From contig NZ_JSZE01000021.1 of the NCBI RefSeq assembly GCF_000802365.1, positions 1 to 53,316 of the forward strand: DNA of 53,316 nt. The letters run 5' to 3'. The notes under the pieces were generated by a model. The model was given only the letters and a program-made list of their open reading frames with translations, ran no database searches and was not told the DNA's origin. Source of the DNA: Xanthomonas cannabis pv. cannabis (lineage in GTDB: Bacteria > Pseudomonadota > Gammaproteobacteria > Xanthomonadales > Xanthomonadaceae). Positions 29,168 to 38,985 of this stretch are shown here, piece after piece (within the stretch, counting starts at the first letter, position 1; each line of letters begins with the position of its first letter). The position numbers were made by a program, and so were the translations under genes.

Positions 29168-31122
29168 GCCGCGTGCCGGGCGATCACGATGCCGGGCGGC
29201 GCCTGCTGATGCAGGGCGCCGCGGCCGGTCTTGCGCTGGGCGTGTTGCCCGGTGCTTCCTCCGCTTCAAGGACGCCTGGCATGGCCGATCTCGTCGTTCG
29301 CAATGCGCGCATCACCACGCTCGATCCGCGTCGGCCCAGTGCCACCGCAGTTGCCGTCAGCGCTGGGCGCATCCTCGCGGTTGGCGACGATGCGCAGATC
29401 ATGGCCATGGCTGAAGGCGCCCGCATCATCGATGCACAGGGACGGCGCCTGCTGCCCGGCCTCAACGACAGCCATACCCATCTGATTCGCGGCGGGCTCA
29501 ACTACAACCTGGAATTGCGTTGGGATGGCGTGCGTTCGCTGGCCAATGCAATGGCCATGCTCAAGGCGCAGGTCGATCGCACTCCGGCGCCGCAGTGGGT
29601 GCGCGTGGTCGGCGGTTTCACCTCGCATCAGTTCGTTGAAAAGCGCCTGCCCACGCTGGAAGAGATCAATGCGATCGCGCCGGATACACCGGTGTTTCTG
29701 CTGCATCTGTACGATCGCGCCTTGCTCAATCGTGCGGCCTTGCGTGCCTGCGGCTACGACAAGAACACGCAGGACCCGCCCGGCGGGCGTATCGAACGCG
29801 ACAAGCTCGGCAATCCCACCGGTCTGCTGCTGGCCAAGCCCAATGCACTGATCCTGTACGCAAGCCTCGCCAAGGGCCCGCGCCTGCCGGTGGAATACCA
29901 GGCCAATTCCACCCGCCATTTCATGCGCGAACTTAATCGCCTGGGCATCACCTCGGTGATCGATGCCGGCGGCGGCTTCCAGAATTATCCGGAGGACTAC
30001 CAGGTCATCGAACAACTGCATGCGGCCGGCCAGTTGAGCGTGCGCATCGCCTACAACCTGTTCACCCAGAACAAGGGCAAGGAGGTGCAGGACTTCCGTG
30101 GCTGGACCGAGCTGCTACCGGTGCGCAAGGGCGATGACCTGCTGCGTCACAACGGTGCCGGCGAAATGCTGGTGTTCTCTGCGGCGGACTTCGAATTGTT
30201 CAGCGACCCACGGCCGGAGCTGCCGCCGGAGCTGGAGCCCGAGCTGGAGCAGGTGGTGCGGCTGCTGGTCGAAAAACGCTGGCCGTTCCGGATCCACGCC
30301 ACCTACGACGAAAGCATCGAGCGCATTCTCGATGTGTACGAGAAGGTCAATGCCGACATCCCGTTCGATGGCCTGCACTGGTTCATCGATCACGCCGAAA
30401 CCATCACGCCGCGCAACATCGACCGCATCCGCGCGCTGAATGGCGGCATCGCCGTGCAACACCGCATGGCCTACCAGGGCGAGGCGTTTGTGGAGCGCTA
30501 TGGCGTGCAGGCGGCGCGGGACACGCCACCGGTGCGGCGCATGCTGGCTACCGGTGTTCCGGTGGGCGCCGGCACCGATGCCACGCGGGTGGCCAGCTAC
30601 AACCCGTGGGTGGCGCTGTCGTGGCTGGTGACCGGGCGCACCGTCGGCGGGCTGGCCCTGTACGGCGAGGAAAACTTGCTCGATCGCGAGCAGGCGCTGC
30701 GCCTGTGGACCCAGGGCAGTGCCTGGTTATCCGGCGACGAGTCCACCAAGGGCACCCTGGAGGCCGGGCAGCTGGCGGACTTCATCGTGTTGTCGGACGA
30801 CTATTTTCGTGTCGACGACGCCGCCATTGCCGACATCACCAGTGTGCTCACCGTCTTGGGCGGGCAGGTGGTGCATGGCGATGGCGACTTCGCGGCGCTG
30901 GCACCGCGCTTGCCGCCTGCGATGCCGGACTGGTCACCGGTCAACCGGTTTGGTGGCTACCACGTGGGCGGCGGAGCCAGTGCACTGGCCGGCGCCGCGC
31001 ACGTGCATGGCCACGGCTGCCAGGCGCACGGGCCGTACCAACATGCGGCCCAGCATGCAGCACCCAGCGACGACCTGCGCGGTTTCTGGGGCGCATTGGG
31101 TTGCTCATGCTTCGCGTTCTGA
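29164..31122 (+). CDS. Tat-exported YtcJ-like amidohydrolase
   Basis: The 652-residue protein has a twin-arginine signal (GRRLLMQGAAAGLALGVLPG) and so should act in the periplasm. The amidohydrolase_3 fold is shown by PGLNDSHTHLIRGG, the late metal-site motif VGAGTDATRVASYNP and the closing EAGQLADFIVLSDDYF. YtcJ-like enzymes are metal-dependent hydrolases with uncertain substrates, mostly N-acyl or cyclic amide compounds. The C-terminal 50 residues are rich in His, Gly and Ala (HVHGHGCQAHGPYQH), possibly for metal binding. Coupled to the DoxX gene by ATGA; MFS gene follows after 85 bases. Confidence 0.92.
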   Translation: MSRVPGDHDAGRRLLMQGAAAGLALGVLPGASSASRTPGMADLVVRNARITTLDPRRPSATAVAVSAGRILAVGDDAQIMAMAEGARIIDAQGRRLLPGLNDSHTHLIRGGLNYNLELRWDGVRSLANAMAMLKAQVDRTPAPQWVRVVGGFTSHQFVEKRLPTLEEINAIAPDTPVFLLHLYDRALLNRAALRACGYDKNTQDPPGGRIERDKLGNPTGLLLAKPNALILYASLAKGPRLPVEYQANSTRHFMRELNRLGITSVIDAGGGFQNYPEDYQVIEQLHAAGQLSVRIAYNLFTQNKGKEVQDFRGWTELLPVRKGDDLLRHNGAGEMLVFSAADFELFSDPRPELPPELEPELEQVVRLLVEKRWPFRIHATYDESIERILDVYEKVNADIPFDGLHWFIDHAETITPRNIDRIRALNGGIAVQHRMAYQGEAFVERYGVQAARDTPPVRRMLATGVPVGAGTDATRVASYNPWVALSWLVTGRTVGGLALYGEENLLDREQALRLWTQGSAWLSGDESTKGTLEAGQLADFIVLSDDYFRVDDAAIADITSVLTVLGGQVVHGDGDFAALAPRLPPAMPDWSPVNRFGGYHVGGGASALAGAAHVHGHGCQAHGPYQHAAQHAAPSDDLRGFWGALGCSCFAF

Positions 31123-31207
31123 CACCGGCCGCGCGGCCACGCGCAGACAGCTGCGTGTGGCCGCGCTGCGCCATTCGTCCTGCTTCGTCACCTGGAGCCT
31201 TGCTGCA

Positions 31208-32836
31208 ATGACTTCTTCTGCCGCACCTGCCGATGGCGGTGCCTGGGCGCCGCTGCGTGCGCCGATCTTCCGTGCGCTGTGGCTCGCGATTCTGGGCAGC
31301 AACATCGGCACCTGGATCAACGATGTCGCCGCATCCTGGGTCATGGCCGAGCAGACCGGCTCACCGCTGATGGTGGCCGCGGTGCAATCGGCCACCACCT
31401 TGCCGGTGGTGCTGTTTGCCCTGGCCGCCGGCACCCTGGCCGACATCGTCGACCGCCGCCGTTATCTGATGCTCACCCAGGGCTGGATGCTGTTGGTGGC
31501 CGGCGCGCTGGCGGTGCTCGCGCATCTGCACCTGCTGACTCCCTGGGTTCTGGTGGCACTGACCTTTGCGATGGGCATGGGGGCGGCGATGGCCATGCCG
31601 GCACAGGCGGCGATTGTGTCGGAACTGGTGCCGCGCCCGATGCTGGCCTCGGTGGTGGCGCTCAATTCGATCGGCATGAACATCGCGCGTTCGATCGGCC
31701 CGGCGATCGGTGGGCTGATCGTGGCGCAGTTCGGGCCGCCGTGGGCGTTTCTGCTCAACGGGGTGACCTTCGGCCTGATGTTGCTGGTGCTGTGGCGCTG
31801 GCGCCGCGAGGCGGATGCTTCGGCGTTGCCGCCGGAGAGTTTCGGCGCGGGCCTGCGTGCGGGCCTGCGCTACGCCGCACGCGCAGGGCGCCTGCAGGCG
31901 GTGCTGATCAAGGCCGCCGGGTTCTTCCTGTTTGCCAGCGCATTGACGGCCTTGCTGCCGCTGGTGGTCCGCCACGACATGCAGCTGGGCGCCGGCAGTT
32001 ACGGCATCCTGTTGGGCTGCATCGGCATTGGCGCGATCAGCGGTGCGCTGCTGCTGCCGCGCCTGCGCGCGCGCTACGACCGCGACCTGCTGGTGTTGGT
32101 CGCCACCGTGGTGTGCGCGGCCTCGTTGCTGGGGCTGTCGCTGTCGCGTCAGCTCGGCGTGTTGTGCGTGGTGATGGTGGTCAATGGCCTGGCCTGGATC
32201 AGCGTGTTGTCGTCGTTGCAGATCGCCGCGCAGACCGCAGTGCCTGCCTGGGTGCGCGCGCGCGCACTGTCGTTGTACATCGTGGTGTTTTCGGCAGGCA
32301 TGGCGGCCGGCTCGCTGCTATGGGGCGCGCTGGCGCAGCGCACCTCGATCGCGGTTGCCTTGCAGATCGCCGCCGCCGGCGCAGTCATCGCCGCGCTGCT
32401 GGTCAAGCGGGCGCGCATTGCCGGCACCGAACAGCTGGACCTCGCACCCGGCGGGCACTGGCCCGCACCGGCGCAATCGGACGCGGTGGAACACGATCGC
32501 GGCCCGGTGCTGGTGACGGTGGAATACCGCATCGCCGCCGATGCGCGCCTCACGTTTCTGCAGCTGATGACGCAGCTGGGCAACGCGCGACGTCGCGATG
32601 GCGCGGTGGTCTGGGGTATTGCCGAGGATGCGGCAACGCCCGGAGTGCAACTCGAGTACTTCATCGTCGCCTCGTGGTTGGAACACCTGCGACAGCACGA
32701 GCGCGTCACCGGCGATGACCGCCAGCTGCAGGAACAGATCCGTGCCCTGCATCAGGGCGAACGCGCGCCGGTGGTGCGCCACTTCATCGGCGGCGGCGGT
32801 GCGGCAGTGCCGCCGCATGCGCATTCGGATATCTGA
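31208..32836 (+). CDS. MFS transporter of the MFS_3 (EntS-like) family with C-terminal soluble domain
   Basis: The 542-residue protein starts with a transporter of about ten to twelve helices, with the family motif ADIVDRRRYLMLTQ in the loop after helix 2 and ALNSIGMNIARSIGPAIGG. From about residue 420 a soluble domain follows (EYRIAADARLTFLQLMTQLG, LEYFIVASWLEHLRQHERV), which looks like an antibiotic-biosynthesis-monooxygenase/ferredoxin-like fold, a known arrangement in MFS_3 proteins. Members export siderophores or small molecules. Substrate unknown; the amidohydrolase upstream suggests its product or toxin as cargo (inference). Confidence 0.9.
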   Translation: MTSSAAPADGGAWAPLRAPIFRALWLAILGSNIGTWINDVAASWVMAEQTGSPLMVAAVQSATTLPVVLFALAAGTLADIVDRRRYLMLTQGWMLLVAGALAVLAHLHLLTPWVLVALTFAMGMGAAMAMPAQAAIVSELVPRPMLASVVALNSIGMNIARSIGPAIGGLIVAQFGPPWAFLLNGVTFGLMLLVLWRWRREADASALPPESFGAGLRAGLRYAARAGRLQAVLIKAAGFFLFASALTALLPLVVRHDMQLGAGSYGILLGCIGIGAISGALLLPRLRARYDRDLLVLVATVVCAASLLGLSLSRQLGVLCVVMVVNGLAWISVLSSLQIAAQTAVPAWVRARALSLYIVVFSAGMAAGSLLWGALAQRTSIAVALQIAAAGAVIAALLVKRARIAGTEQLDLAPGGHWPAPAQSDAVEHDRGPVLVTVEYRIAADARLTFLQLMTQLGNARRRDGAVVWGIAEDAATPGVQLEYFIVASWLEHLRQHERVTGDDRQLQEQIRALHQGERAPVVRHFIGGGGAAVPPHAHSDI

Positions 32837-33072
32837 TGGCCGTGAACTGGAAGTTCATCGGCGGTGTCGTGCTGGGCGTGGCCATCGGCGTCGGTTGCCG
32901 TGCCGCCGGCATTCCATCGCCAGCACCGACGGCCTTCGTCGGCGCGCTGCTGGTGCTGGCCATGACATGCGGCTATGCAGTGGCCGACCGGTTCCTGGCC
33001 CGGCGTGCCGCACGTCATCTGACGCATTGCGGCGGACCCAGCGGCCGCAGTGCTGGGCAGGGCGACGCATGA
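32836..33072 (+). CDS. XapX domain protein, first copy
   Basis: A 78-residue protein with two membrane helices: FIGGVVLGVAIGVGCRAAGI and AFVGALLVLAMTCGYAVAD, joined by PSPAPTA. This GxxxGxGCR-x-PxPAP pattern is the XapX/DUF1427 family, of unknown function. Start and previous stop share one base (TGATG), and its own stop overlaps the next ATG. Confidence 0.85.
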   Translation: MAVNWKFIGGVVLGVAIGVGCRAAGIPSPAPTAFVGALLVLAMTCGYAVADRFLARRAARHLTHCGGPSGRSAGQGDA

Positions 33073-33227
33073 GCCTGGCATTGCTCGGGGTGCTGCTTGC
33101 ACTGGCGATTGGCGTTGGCTGTCGTCTACTCGATCTGCCGTTGCCGGCACCGCCACGCCTGACCGGTGCGCTGCTGGTGGTGGCAATGAGCGGCGGGTTC
33201 CTGCTGGCCGACTGGTTGCTGCAATAA
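33069..33227 (+). CDS. XapX domain protein, second copy
   Basis: Only 52 residues: LLGVLLALAIGVGCRLLDLP, LPAPPRLTGALLVVAMSGGF and LLADWLLQ, the same family as the preceding gene without its cytoplasmic tail. It begins with an ATGA overlap and closes the operon; a hairpin terminator lies about 120 bases on. Two adjacent XapX proteins suggest a heteromeric membrane pair (inference). Confidence 0.83.
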   Translation: MSLALLGVLLALAIGVGCRLLDLPLPAPPRLTGALLVVAMSGGFLLADWLLQ

Positions 33228-33347
33228 GGCAGCGCTGCACCTGGATGCTGTTGATGCAGACAGCAGTGCCGCACACACCCAGCTGAAGACTGCTCGCACC
33301 GTTGATTCAGCCCTTCCCGGATCCAGCATCAGCATCGTCAACGCAGA

Positions 33348-33375
33348 AAGGGCCGGCTCTCACGAGCCGGCCCTT
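33348..33375. terminator. Hairpin between convergent genes
   Basis: AAGGGCCGGCTC and GAGCCGGCCCTT are perfectly complementary around a TCAC loop. It lies between the XapX gene (plus) and the hydrolase (minus), so it may end both transcripts, although T-runs are short. Confidence 0.65.
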
Positions 33376-33397
33376 GTCGTGCGCGTGACAGCAGCGA

Positions 33398-34390
33398 TCA
33401 GGCCTTGGCGAACGCCAGCAGATCCTTGTTGAACTGATCGGCGTGGGTGAGGGTCAGGCCATGCGGCGCGCCCGCATAGATCTTCAGCTCGGCATTCTTG
33501 ATGATCTTGGCCGACAGCTTGGCCGATGCATCGATCGGAACGATCTGGTCGTCGTCGCCATGCACCACCAGTGCCGGCACATCGATCCTCTTCAGGTCGG
33601 CGGTGTAGTCGACCTCGGAAAATTCCCTGATGCAGTCGTACTGCCCCTTGTGGCCGCCCAGCATCCCCTGCAGCCAGAACGAGTCGCGCATGCCCTGGGT
33701 AACCTTGTTGCCATCGCGGTTGGCACCAAAGAACGGCGTGGCCAGGTCCTGGTAGAACTGCGAGCGGTCCTTGGCCACGCCGTCGCGGATGCCGTCGAAC
33801 ACGCTCATCGGCAGGCCGCCGGGATTGGTCGGGCTCTTGACCATCTGCGGCGGCACCGCGCCGACCAGCACCACCTTGGCCACGCGCTTGCTGCCATGAC
33901 GGCCCACGTAGTGCGCCACTTCGCCACCGCCGGTGGAATGGCCAACCAGGATGGCATCCTTCAGGTCCAGCGCGTCGATCACGGCGGCCAGGTCGTCGGC
34001 GTAGGTGTCCATGTTGTTGCCGTCCCAGGTCTGGCTGGAACGGCCATGGCTGCGGCGGTCATGTGCGATGACGCGGTAGCCGTGCTGCCCCATGAACAGC
34101 ATCTGCGCGTCCCAGGCATCGCCGCTGAGTGGCCAACCGTGTGCAAACACGACCGGCTGGCCCTTGCCCCAGTCCTTGTAAAAAATGGCGGCCCCGTCGG
34201 GGCGTTTGACGAAATTGGACATCGGGTTGACTCCGTGAGTGGACGAGTGGGGTGGGGTGGCAGACGCGGGACGAGTGGGCGTCGCGGCCATGGCAAACGT
34301 GGGCAGCGACAACGCTGCCATGGCTGCCGTGCCGGAGATGAGAAAGCTGCGGCGTCCGGCATCGGCCGGGTGCGCCTCGAACGGATCCAT
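33398..34390 (-). CDS. Tat-exported alpha/beta hydrolase, chloroperoxidase-like
   Basis: The 330-residue protein opens with a twin-arginine signal ([19 protein letters not shown]), then a typical non-haem chloroperoxidase/arylesterase fold: [20 protein letters not shown], the nucleophile elbow [20 protein letters not shown], the acid region [13 protein letters not shown] and the catalytic histidine in [12 protein letters not shown]. These enzymes hydrolyse esters and can form peracids. AGGAG six bases before the ATG at 34390 decides the start. It is convergent with the XapX operon. Substrate unknown. Confidence 0.93.
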   Translation of the reverse strand: MDPFEAHPADAGRRSFLISGTAAMAALSLPTFAMAATPTRPASATPPHSSTHGVNPMSNFVKRPDGAAIFYKDWGKGQPVVFAHGWPLSGDAWDAQMLFMGQHGYRVIAHDRRSHGRSSQTWDGNNMDTYADDLAAVIDALDLKDAILVGHSTGGGEVAHYVGRHGSKRVAKVVLVGAVPPQMVKSPTNPGGLPMSVFDGIRDGVAKDRSQFYQDLATPFFGANRDGNKVTQGMRDSFWLQGMLGGHKGQYDCIREFSEVDYTADLKRIDVPALVVHGDDDQIVPIDASAKLSAKIIKNAELKIYAGAPHGLTLTHADQFNKDLLAFAKA

Positions 34391-34736
34391 AGAAACTCCT
34401 GTGGGCGAGGGCATGCAGCCCGGCGGTCGCATGGCGCAGTGCATCCCATGCGGCGCGTGCCCACGCCATTGGGTGCGGCGCAGTCACGGACGTGCCGGTG
34501 CATCTGCGCAGTAGACCGCTTGCAGGGCCGTTGCAGATTGCATCTGCGTGCGCTCTGCTACCTGGATGCTTGTAGGCGTGAGCGCGTCGCTCACTGCACG
34601 TGGCAGGGTCTGCCCGTCAGCGCGCAGGAGTGCGAGCGGGCCGCTTCTGCCCGGCGATCAATCGATGGGCTGCGTCGTGCGCACGCGCGCGGAGCGCACG
34701 AATGCGATGTCGAAGAGCGCACTCTGCACGCGACGC
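34391..34736. other. 346-base intergenic region between hydrolase and mntH
   Basis: No supported gene in either strand; it should carry the hydrolase promoter. I saw no terminator for mntH. Confidence 0.5.
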
Positions 34737-36071
34737 TCAGTGCAGCGCGGTGGCCCACAGCAGCTTGCCGTTCAAGGCCACGATCACTGCAGCAATCAGC
34801 CAGGCCACGCGCACCAGCCACGCCGGCGCCACCAGCGCGCCCATCAGTTGGCGGTCGGCGACGAAGCGCACCAGCGGGATCACCGCAAACGGCAGTTGCA
34901 TCGACAGCACCACCTGGCTCAGCACCAGCAGCCGCGCGGTGCCGGCTTCGCCGTACAACCAGGTCACCACCACCACCGGCACGATGGCGATGCCGCGGGT
35001 CAGCAACCGGCGCAGCCATGGCGGCAGCCGCAGTTGCAGGAAGCCTTCCATCACGATCTGCCCGGCCAACGTCGCGGTCACGGTGGAGTTGACGCCAGAG
35101 GCGAGCAGGGCGACTGCGAACAGGGTCGAGGCCAGGCCTACGCCCAGCATCGGCGCCAGCAGCGCGTGCGCCTGTTCGATCTCCTGCACGTCGGTGCGGC
35201 CTTGCGCATGAAACACCGCTGCGGCCAGGATCAGGATCGAGGCATTGATGAACAATGCGAACATCAGCGCCACCGTGCTGTCGGTGACCGCCCAGCGCAG
35301 TGCCGAGCGCCGTCCGTCATCGGTACGCGGGTACGCACGTGTCTGCACGATCGAGGAATGCAGGTACAAGTTATGCGGCATTACGGTCGCCCCGATGATG
35401 CCGATCGCCAGGTACAGCGCCTGCGGGTCGGTGACCACGCGCGCGTGCGGAATGAAGCCGCCCAGCACCGCCGCAATCGGCGGGGCCGCCAGCGCGATCT
35501 GGATGCCGAAACACACGAAGATGATCAGCAGCAAGGCCATCACGAATGCTTCCAGCGCACGGAAGCCCCTGTGCATCAACAGCAGCACCAGCACCACATC
35601 CACTGCGGTGATGATCGCGCCCAGCGTCAGCGGGATGCCGAACAGCAGCTTCAACGCAATCGCCGTGCCGATCACTTCGGCCAGATCGCAGGCGATGATC
35701 GCCAGCTCGCACAGTCCCCACAAGGCCAGATTCACGCCGCGCGGGTAGCGCGCCCGGCAGGCCTGCGCCAGGTCCAGGCCGGTGGCAATCCCCAGCCGCG
35801 CCGACAGGCCCTGCAGCACGATGGCCATGATGTTCGACAGCAGGATCACCGACAGCAGCAGGTAGCCGAACTGCGAACCGCCGGCCAGGTCGGTGGCCCA
35901 GTTGCCCGGGTCCATGTACCCCACCGACACCATGTAGCCCGGCCCCAAGAACGCCAGCAGCCGGAACCACCAGCGGCCACCGCCAGGGACGGCCACGCTG
36001 GCGTGGTGACCTCCCAGCCCACCAGTGGACGCGGCGGGCAAACGGACAGACGCAGGGGTATCGGTGGACAT
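34737..36071 (-). CDS. mntH: Nramp-family proton-coupled manganese/divalent metal importer
   Basis: The 444-residue protein has eleven predicted membrane helices with the Nramp metal-binding signatures [13 protein letters not shown] in helix 1 and [15 protein letters not shown] in helix 6. The ATG at 36071 ([11 protein letters not shown]) is preferred; an in-frame TTG at 36095 is also possible. It imports Mn(II) across the inner membrane. The divergent gene is MntR, with an MntR-type palindrome between them, so repression by manganese is very likely. Confidence 0.95.
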   Translation of the reverse strand: MSTDTPASVRLPAASTGGLGGHHASVAVPGGGRWWFRLLAFLGPGYMVSVGYMDPGNWATDLAGGSQFGYLLLSVILLSNIMAIVLQGLSARLGIATGLDLAQACRARYPRGVNLALWGLCELAIIACDLAEVIGTAIALKLLFGIPLTLGAIITAVDVVLVLLLMHRGFRALEAFVMALLLIIFVCFGIQIALAAPPIAAVLGGFIPHARVVTDPQALYLAIGIIGATVMPHNLYLHSSIVQTRAYPRTDDGRRSALRWAVTDSTVALMFALFINASILILAAAVFHAQGRTDVQEIEQAHALLAPMLGVGLASTLFAVALLASGVNSTVTATLAGQIVMEGFLQLRLPPWLRRLLTRGIAIVPVVVVTWLYGEAGTARLLVLSQVVLSMQLPFAVIPLVRFVADRQLMGALVAPAWLVRVAWLIAAVIVALNGKLLWATALH

Positions 36072-36104
36072 GCGCGGCAGGTAAAGGGCGGTCAAGGGGA
36101 TGAT

Positions 36105-36118
36105 ATAGCAAGTGCTAT
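36105..36118. promoter_or_regulatory. MntR box between mntH and mntR
   Basis: ATAGCAAGTGCTAT has the ATAGC-N4-GCTAT symmetry of MntR operators known from E. coli. It lies 34-47 bases ahead of the mntH start and in the divergent region of mntR, in place to repress mntH and perhaps mntR itself. Confidence 0.8.
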
Positions 36119-36199
36119 GCTGTTGAGCATTGGCAAACTCAATCGTATTGATTGGCCGCGTGCCTCAAACTAGGCGCCCCGGCAGCGAGGCCGGACGGG

Positions 36200-36682
36200 A
36201 TGACGAGGACAAGGGTGGGCAAGAGCGAAAAGCTGGAGGCGGCCACGCCGTCCCTGATCGATGCGCAGGTGCATATGGAGAGCTTCCGCCAGGTGCGCGA
36301 AGCGCGCCGCGCCGAGCTGGTCGAGGATTACGTGGAGCTGATCTCCGACCTGCTGGTGGACGGCGGCGAGGCGCGCCAGGTCGATATCGCCGCGCGCCTG
36401 GGCGTGGCCCAACCCACCGTGGCCAAGATGCTCAAGCGCCTGGTGCGCGATGGCTGGGTGGTGCAGCGGCCGTATCGTGGCGTCTTCCTGACCCCGGCCG
36501 GCGAGGCATTGGCCGCGTCCAGTCGCCAGCGGCACCAGATCGTCGAACGCTTCCTGCTTGCCCTTGGCATCGACGAGGCCACCGCCCGCCGCGACGCCGA
36601 GGGCATCGAGCACCATGTCAGCGAGGCCACCGTGGCGGCCTTTGCCGCGTTTCTGGACCGCCAGGGCGGTCCGGCCGCGTGA
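36200..36682 (+). CDS. mntR: Manganese-responsive transcriptional regulator
   Basis: A 160-residue DtxR-family regulator. The winged helix reads [40 protein letters not shown] and [20 protein letters not shown], followed by the dimerisation and metal-binding part with E-x-H-H ([13 protein letters not shown]). It lacks the SH3-like third domain, as does E. coli MntR. The ATG at 36200 has a weak ribosome site. Its stop overlaps the tadA start (GTGA). Confidence 0.93.
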   Translation: MTRTRVGKSEKLEAATPSLIDAQVHMESFRQVREARRAELVEDYVELISDLLVDGGEARQVDIAARLGVAQPTVAKMLKRLVRDGWVVQRPYRGVFLTPAGEALAASSRQRHQIVERFLLALGIDEATARRDAEGIEHHVSEATVAAFAAFLDRQGGPAA

Positions 36683-37206
36683 ACGCGTCGGCCGACGCAC
36701 CGGCCGGTGCAGTGCTCGATGCGTCCCAGGCGGCGCTCGACACGCGCTGGATGCAGCACGCCTTGCGCCTGGCCGAGCGTGCCGAGCGCGACTATGACGA
36801 GATTCCGGTAGGGGCGGTGCTGGTCGACGCAGCCGGCACACTGCTGGGCGAGGGCTGGAACTACAACATCGCCAGTCACGATCCCAGCGCGCATGCCGAG
36901 ATCATGGCCATGCGCGAGGGCGGCCGCCGGCTGGCCAATCACCGCCTGATCGGCTGCACGCTCTACGTCACCCTGGAGCCATGTGCGATGTGCGCCATGG
37001 CCATGATCCATGCGCGCATCGCGCGCGTGGTGTTCGCGGCAAGCGACCCCAAGACCGGCGCCTGCGGCAGCGTGTTCGACCTGCTTGCCGACCCGCGCCA
37101 CAACCACCGTGTGCAGGTCAGCGGTGGGGTGCTGGCAGCCGACGCCAGTCTGCGCCTGACCAATTATTTCCGCGCCAAGCGCGGCAAGCCGCCGCTGCTG
37201 CCGTGA
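36679..37206 (+). CDS. tadA: tRNA-specific adenosine(34) deaminase
   Basis: Converts A34 to inosine in the anticodon of tRNA-Arg(ACG). The 175-residue protein has the cytidine-deaminase-like zinc site: [13 protein letters not shown] (His and catalytic Glu) and [17 protein letters not shown] (PCxxC). The GTG start at 36679 overlaps the mntR stop; an ATG inside ([11 protein letters not shown]) could give a shorter form. Length with GTG is close to the family norm. Confidence 0.93.
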   Translation: MNASADAPAGAVLDASQAALDTRWMQHALRLAERAERDYDEIPVGAVLVDAAGTLLGEGWNYNIASHDPSAHAEIMAMREGGRRLANHRLIGCTLYVTLEPCAMCAMAMIHARIARVVFAASDPKTGACGSVFDLLADPRHNHRVQVSGGVLAADASLRLTNYFRAKRGKPPLLP

Positions 37207-37277
37207 GCGGCTTGCCGCGGTATGATGCGCGCCCTTTCCAGCATCCGGCCGGCGACGGCTCTCCACAGGACCGCGAT

Positions 37278-37862
37278 ATGGCAGACACCCTTGCAGGCAA
37301 CGACCGACTGATCTGGATCGATCTGGAGATGACCGGCCTGGATACCGATCGCGATTCCATCATCGAGATCGCCACCATCGTGACCGATGCGCAGTTGAAC
37401 GTGCTTGCCGAAGGGCCGGAACTGGCCATTGCCCATCCGCTGGAAACCCTGGAGGCGATGGATGAGTGGAACCGCAACCAGCATCGGCGCTCGGGACTGT
37501 GGCAGCGCGTGCTGGACAGCCAGGTCACCCATGCGCAGGCGGAAGCGCAGACCGTGGCATTCCTGAGCGAGTGGATCCGCGCCGGCGCTTCGCCGATGTG
37601 CGGCAATTCGATCTGCCAGGATCGCCGCTTCCTGCACCGCCAGATGTCGCGGCTGGAGCGCTACTTCCACTATCGCAACCTGGACGTCTCCACCATCAAG
37701 GAGCTGGCGCGTCGCTGGGCGCCGACTGTGGCCAACGGGTTCGCCAAGAGCTCGGCGCATACCGCACTCAGCGACGTCCGCGATTCCATCGACGAGCTGC
37801 GCCACTATCGCCAGTTCATGGGCGCACTGGGCGGTGACACCGAGGCAGGCGTGCAGGGCTGA
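37278..37862 (+). CDS. orn: Oligoribonuclease
   Basis: Degrades very short RNA (and pGpG from cyclic di-GMP breakdown) from the 3-prime end. The 194-residue protein is a DEDDh exonuclease: D15 and E17 in [13 protein letters not shown], the second Asp in [10 protein letters not shown], and the His-Asp pair in [18 protein letters not shown] eight bases before the ATG. The 71-base spacing from tadA suggests its own or a shared promoter. Confidence 0.96.
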   Translation: MADTLAGNDRLIWIDLEMTGLDTDRDSIIEIATIVTDAQLNVLAEGPELAIAHPLETLEAMDEWNRNQHRRSGLWQRVLDSQVTHAQAEAQTVAFLSEWIRAGASPMCGNSICQDRRFLHRQMSRLERYFHYRNLDVSTIKELARRWAPTVANGFAKSSAHTALSDVRDSIDELRHYRQFMGALGGDTEAGVQG

Positions 37863-37966
37863 TCGGGGCGCTGCATCGGCAGCCCGGGCTGCTGATGCGA
37901 TCGCGGGATGTCAGCATCTGCGCGCGCTTTCGTGAGAACGCAGGCCCCCGTAATTCCCGTCGAAAA

Positions 37967-37999
37967 CAACAAAGGCCGCATCTTCCGATGCCGCCTTTT
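37967..37999. terminator. Bidirectional terminator between orn and the MscS-like gene
   Basis: AAAGGCCGCATC and GATGCCGCCTTT pair with a single mismatch around TTCC; the stem is flanked by A-rich sequence on the left and T-rich on the right, and it lies between convergent genes. Confidence 0.8.
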
Positions 38000-38019
38000 G
38001 TTTGCCGTCGACCGCTGGC

Positions 38020-38985
38020 TCAGCGTGCCAGCGGTGGCCCCTTGGTCAGGTCGCCATCGTCGGTGACGCCCTTGAGCAGCAGCTCCGAGATCGGCTTGCC
38101 GTCGGCATCGTGGTGATACACATGCAGATCGCGTTGCGGATACGGAATGCTGAGACCATTTTCCAGCAGCTGGTTGCGGATCTGCTCCAGCGTGGTGCTC
38201 TTGGCCGCGCCGAAGTTGCCGTTGGTGGCGTAGGCAAACAACATCAGATCCACCGTGCTTTCGCCCAGATTGGTCACCTGCACGAAGGGCGCGGGCGATT
38301 CCAGGATGTTGGGATTGTCCTTGGCGATCTGCAGCAATAGCTGCTGGGCCTTTTTCAGATCGTCTTCGTAGCCCACGCCAACAGTCACCTCGAGACGCCG
38401 GTTGGGCAGGGTGCTGTAGTTGATGATGGGTGCGGTGGTGATCGTGCTGTTGGGCAGGGTGATCATGCGCTCATCGAACGAGCGCACCCGGGTCTGGAAG
38501 ATCCGGATCTCGTCGACAATGCCTTCCTGGCCCGCAATGACGACGTGGTCGCCGTCGCGCATCGGCCGCAACACGATCAGCATGACCCCGGCGGCGATAT
38601 TGGACAGCGAGTCCTTCAAGGCCAGACCCACGGCCAGGCCGGCCGCACCCAGCACCGCAATCAACGAGGTCGGCGGCACGCCGATCTGGCTCAGTGCACT
38701 GACAAATACCAGGACCAGCAGCAATGCATAGACGACATTGCGCAGGAAGTTGGTCAAGGTGATCTCGACCCGGGCACGGCTCAGGACACGATGCAGCCAT
38801 TGGCTCAGCTGCCTGGCCAGCCACATGCCGATCACCACGATCAGCAATGCGACTCCCCAGTTGAGTGCGTACTGCGCCCACGGGATGGTCGACCAGTTAA
38901 ATGCCGGTTCGGCCGTCTTCACCGCCGCCGGCTTGGCAGCCGCTGCTCCCGCAGCGGCTGCCACCAATGCACCAAACAGCCCCAT
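38020..38985 (-). CDS. MscS-family mechanosensitive ion channel
   Basis: The 321-residue protein has an N-terminal Ala-rich stretch, three membrane helices (the second near WGVALLIVVIGMWLARQLSQ, the pore-lining third near LIAVLGAAGLAVGLALKDSL) and the MscS beta domain with GDHVVIAGQEGIVDEIRIFQ and MITLPNSTITTAPIINYS. It releases solutes on membrane tension. The ATG overlaps the stop of ppsA (ATGA), so it is translated from the ppsA mRNA. Confidence 0.94.
   Translation of the reverse strand: MGLFGALVAAAAGAAAAKPAAVKTAEPAFNWSTIPWAQYALNWGVALLIVVIGMWLARQLSQWLHRVLSRARVEITLTNFLRNVVYALLLVLVFVSALSQIGVPPTSLIAVLGAAGLAVGLALKDSLSNIAAGVMLIVLRPMRDGDHVVIAGQEGIVDEIRIFQTRVRSFDERMITLPNSTITTAPIINYSTLPNRRLEVTVGVGYEDDLKKAQQLLLQIAKDNPNILESPAPFVQVTNLGESTVDLMLFAYATNGNFGAAKSTTLEQIRNQLLENGLSIPYPQRDLHVYHHDADGKPISELLLKGVTDDGDLTKGPPLAR

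Noticed and set aside
31361..31975. Antisense frame over the MFS gene as a separate gene
   Set aside because: It is complementary to conserved transmembrane segments and has low complexity (His/Gln/Arg).
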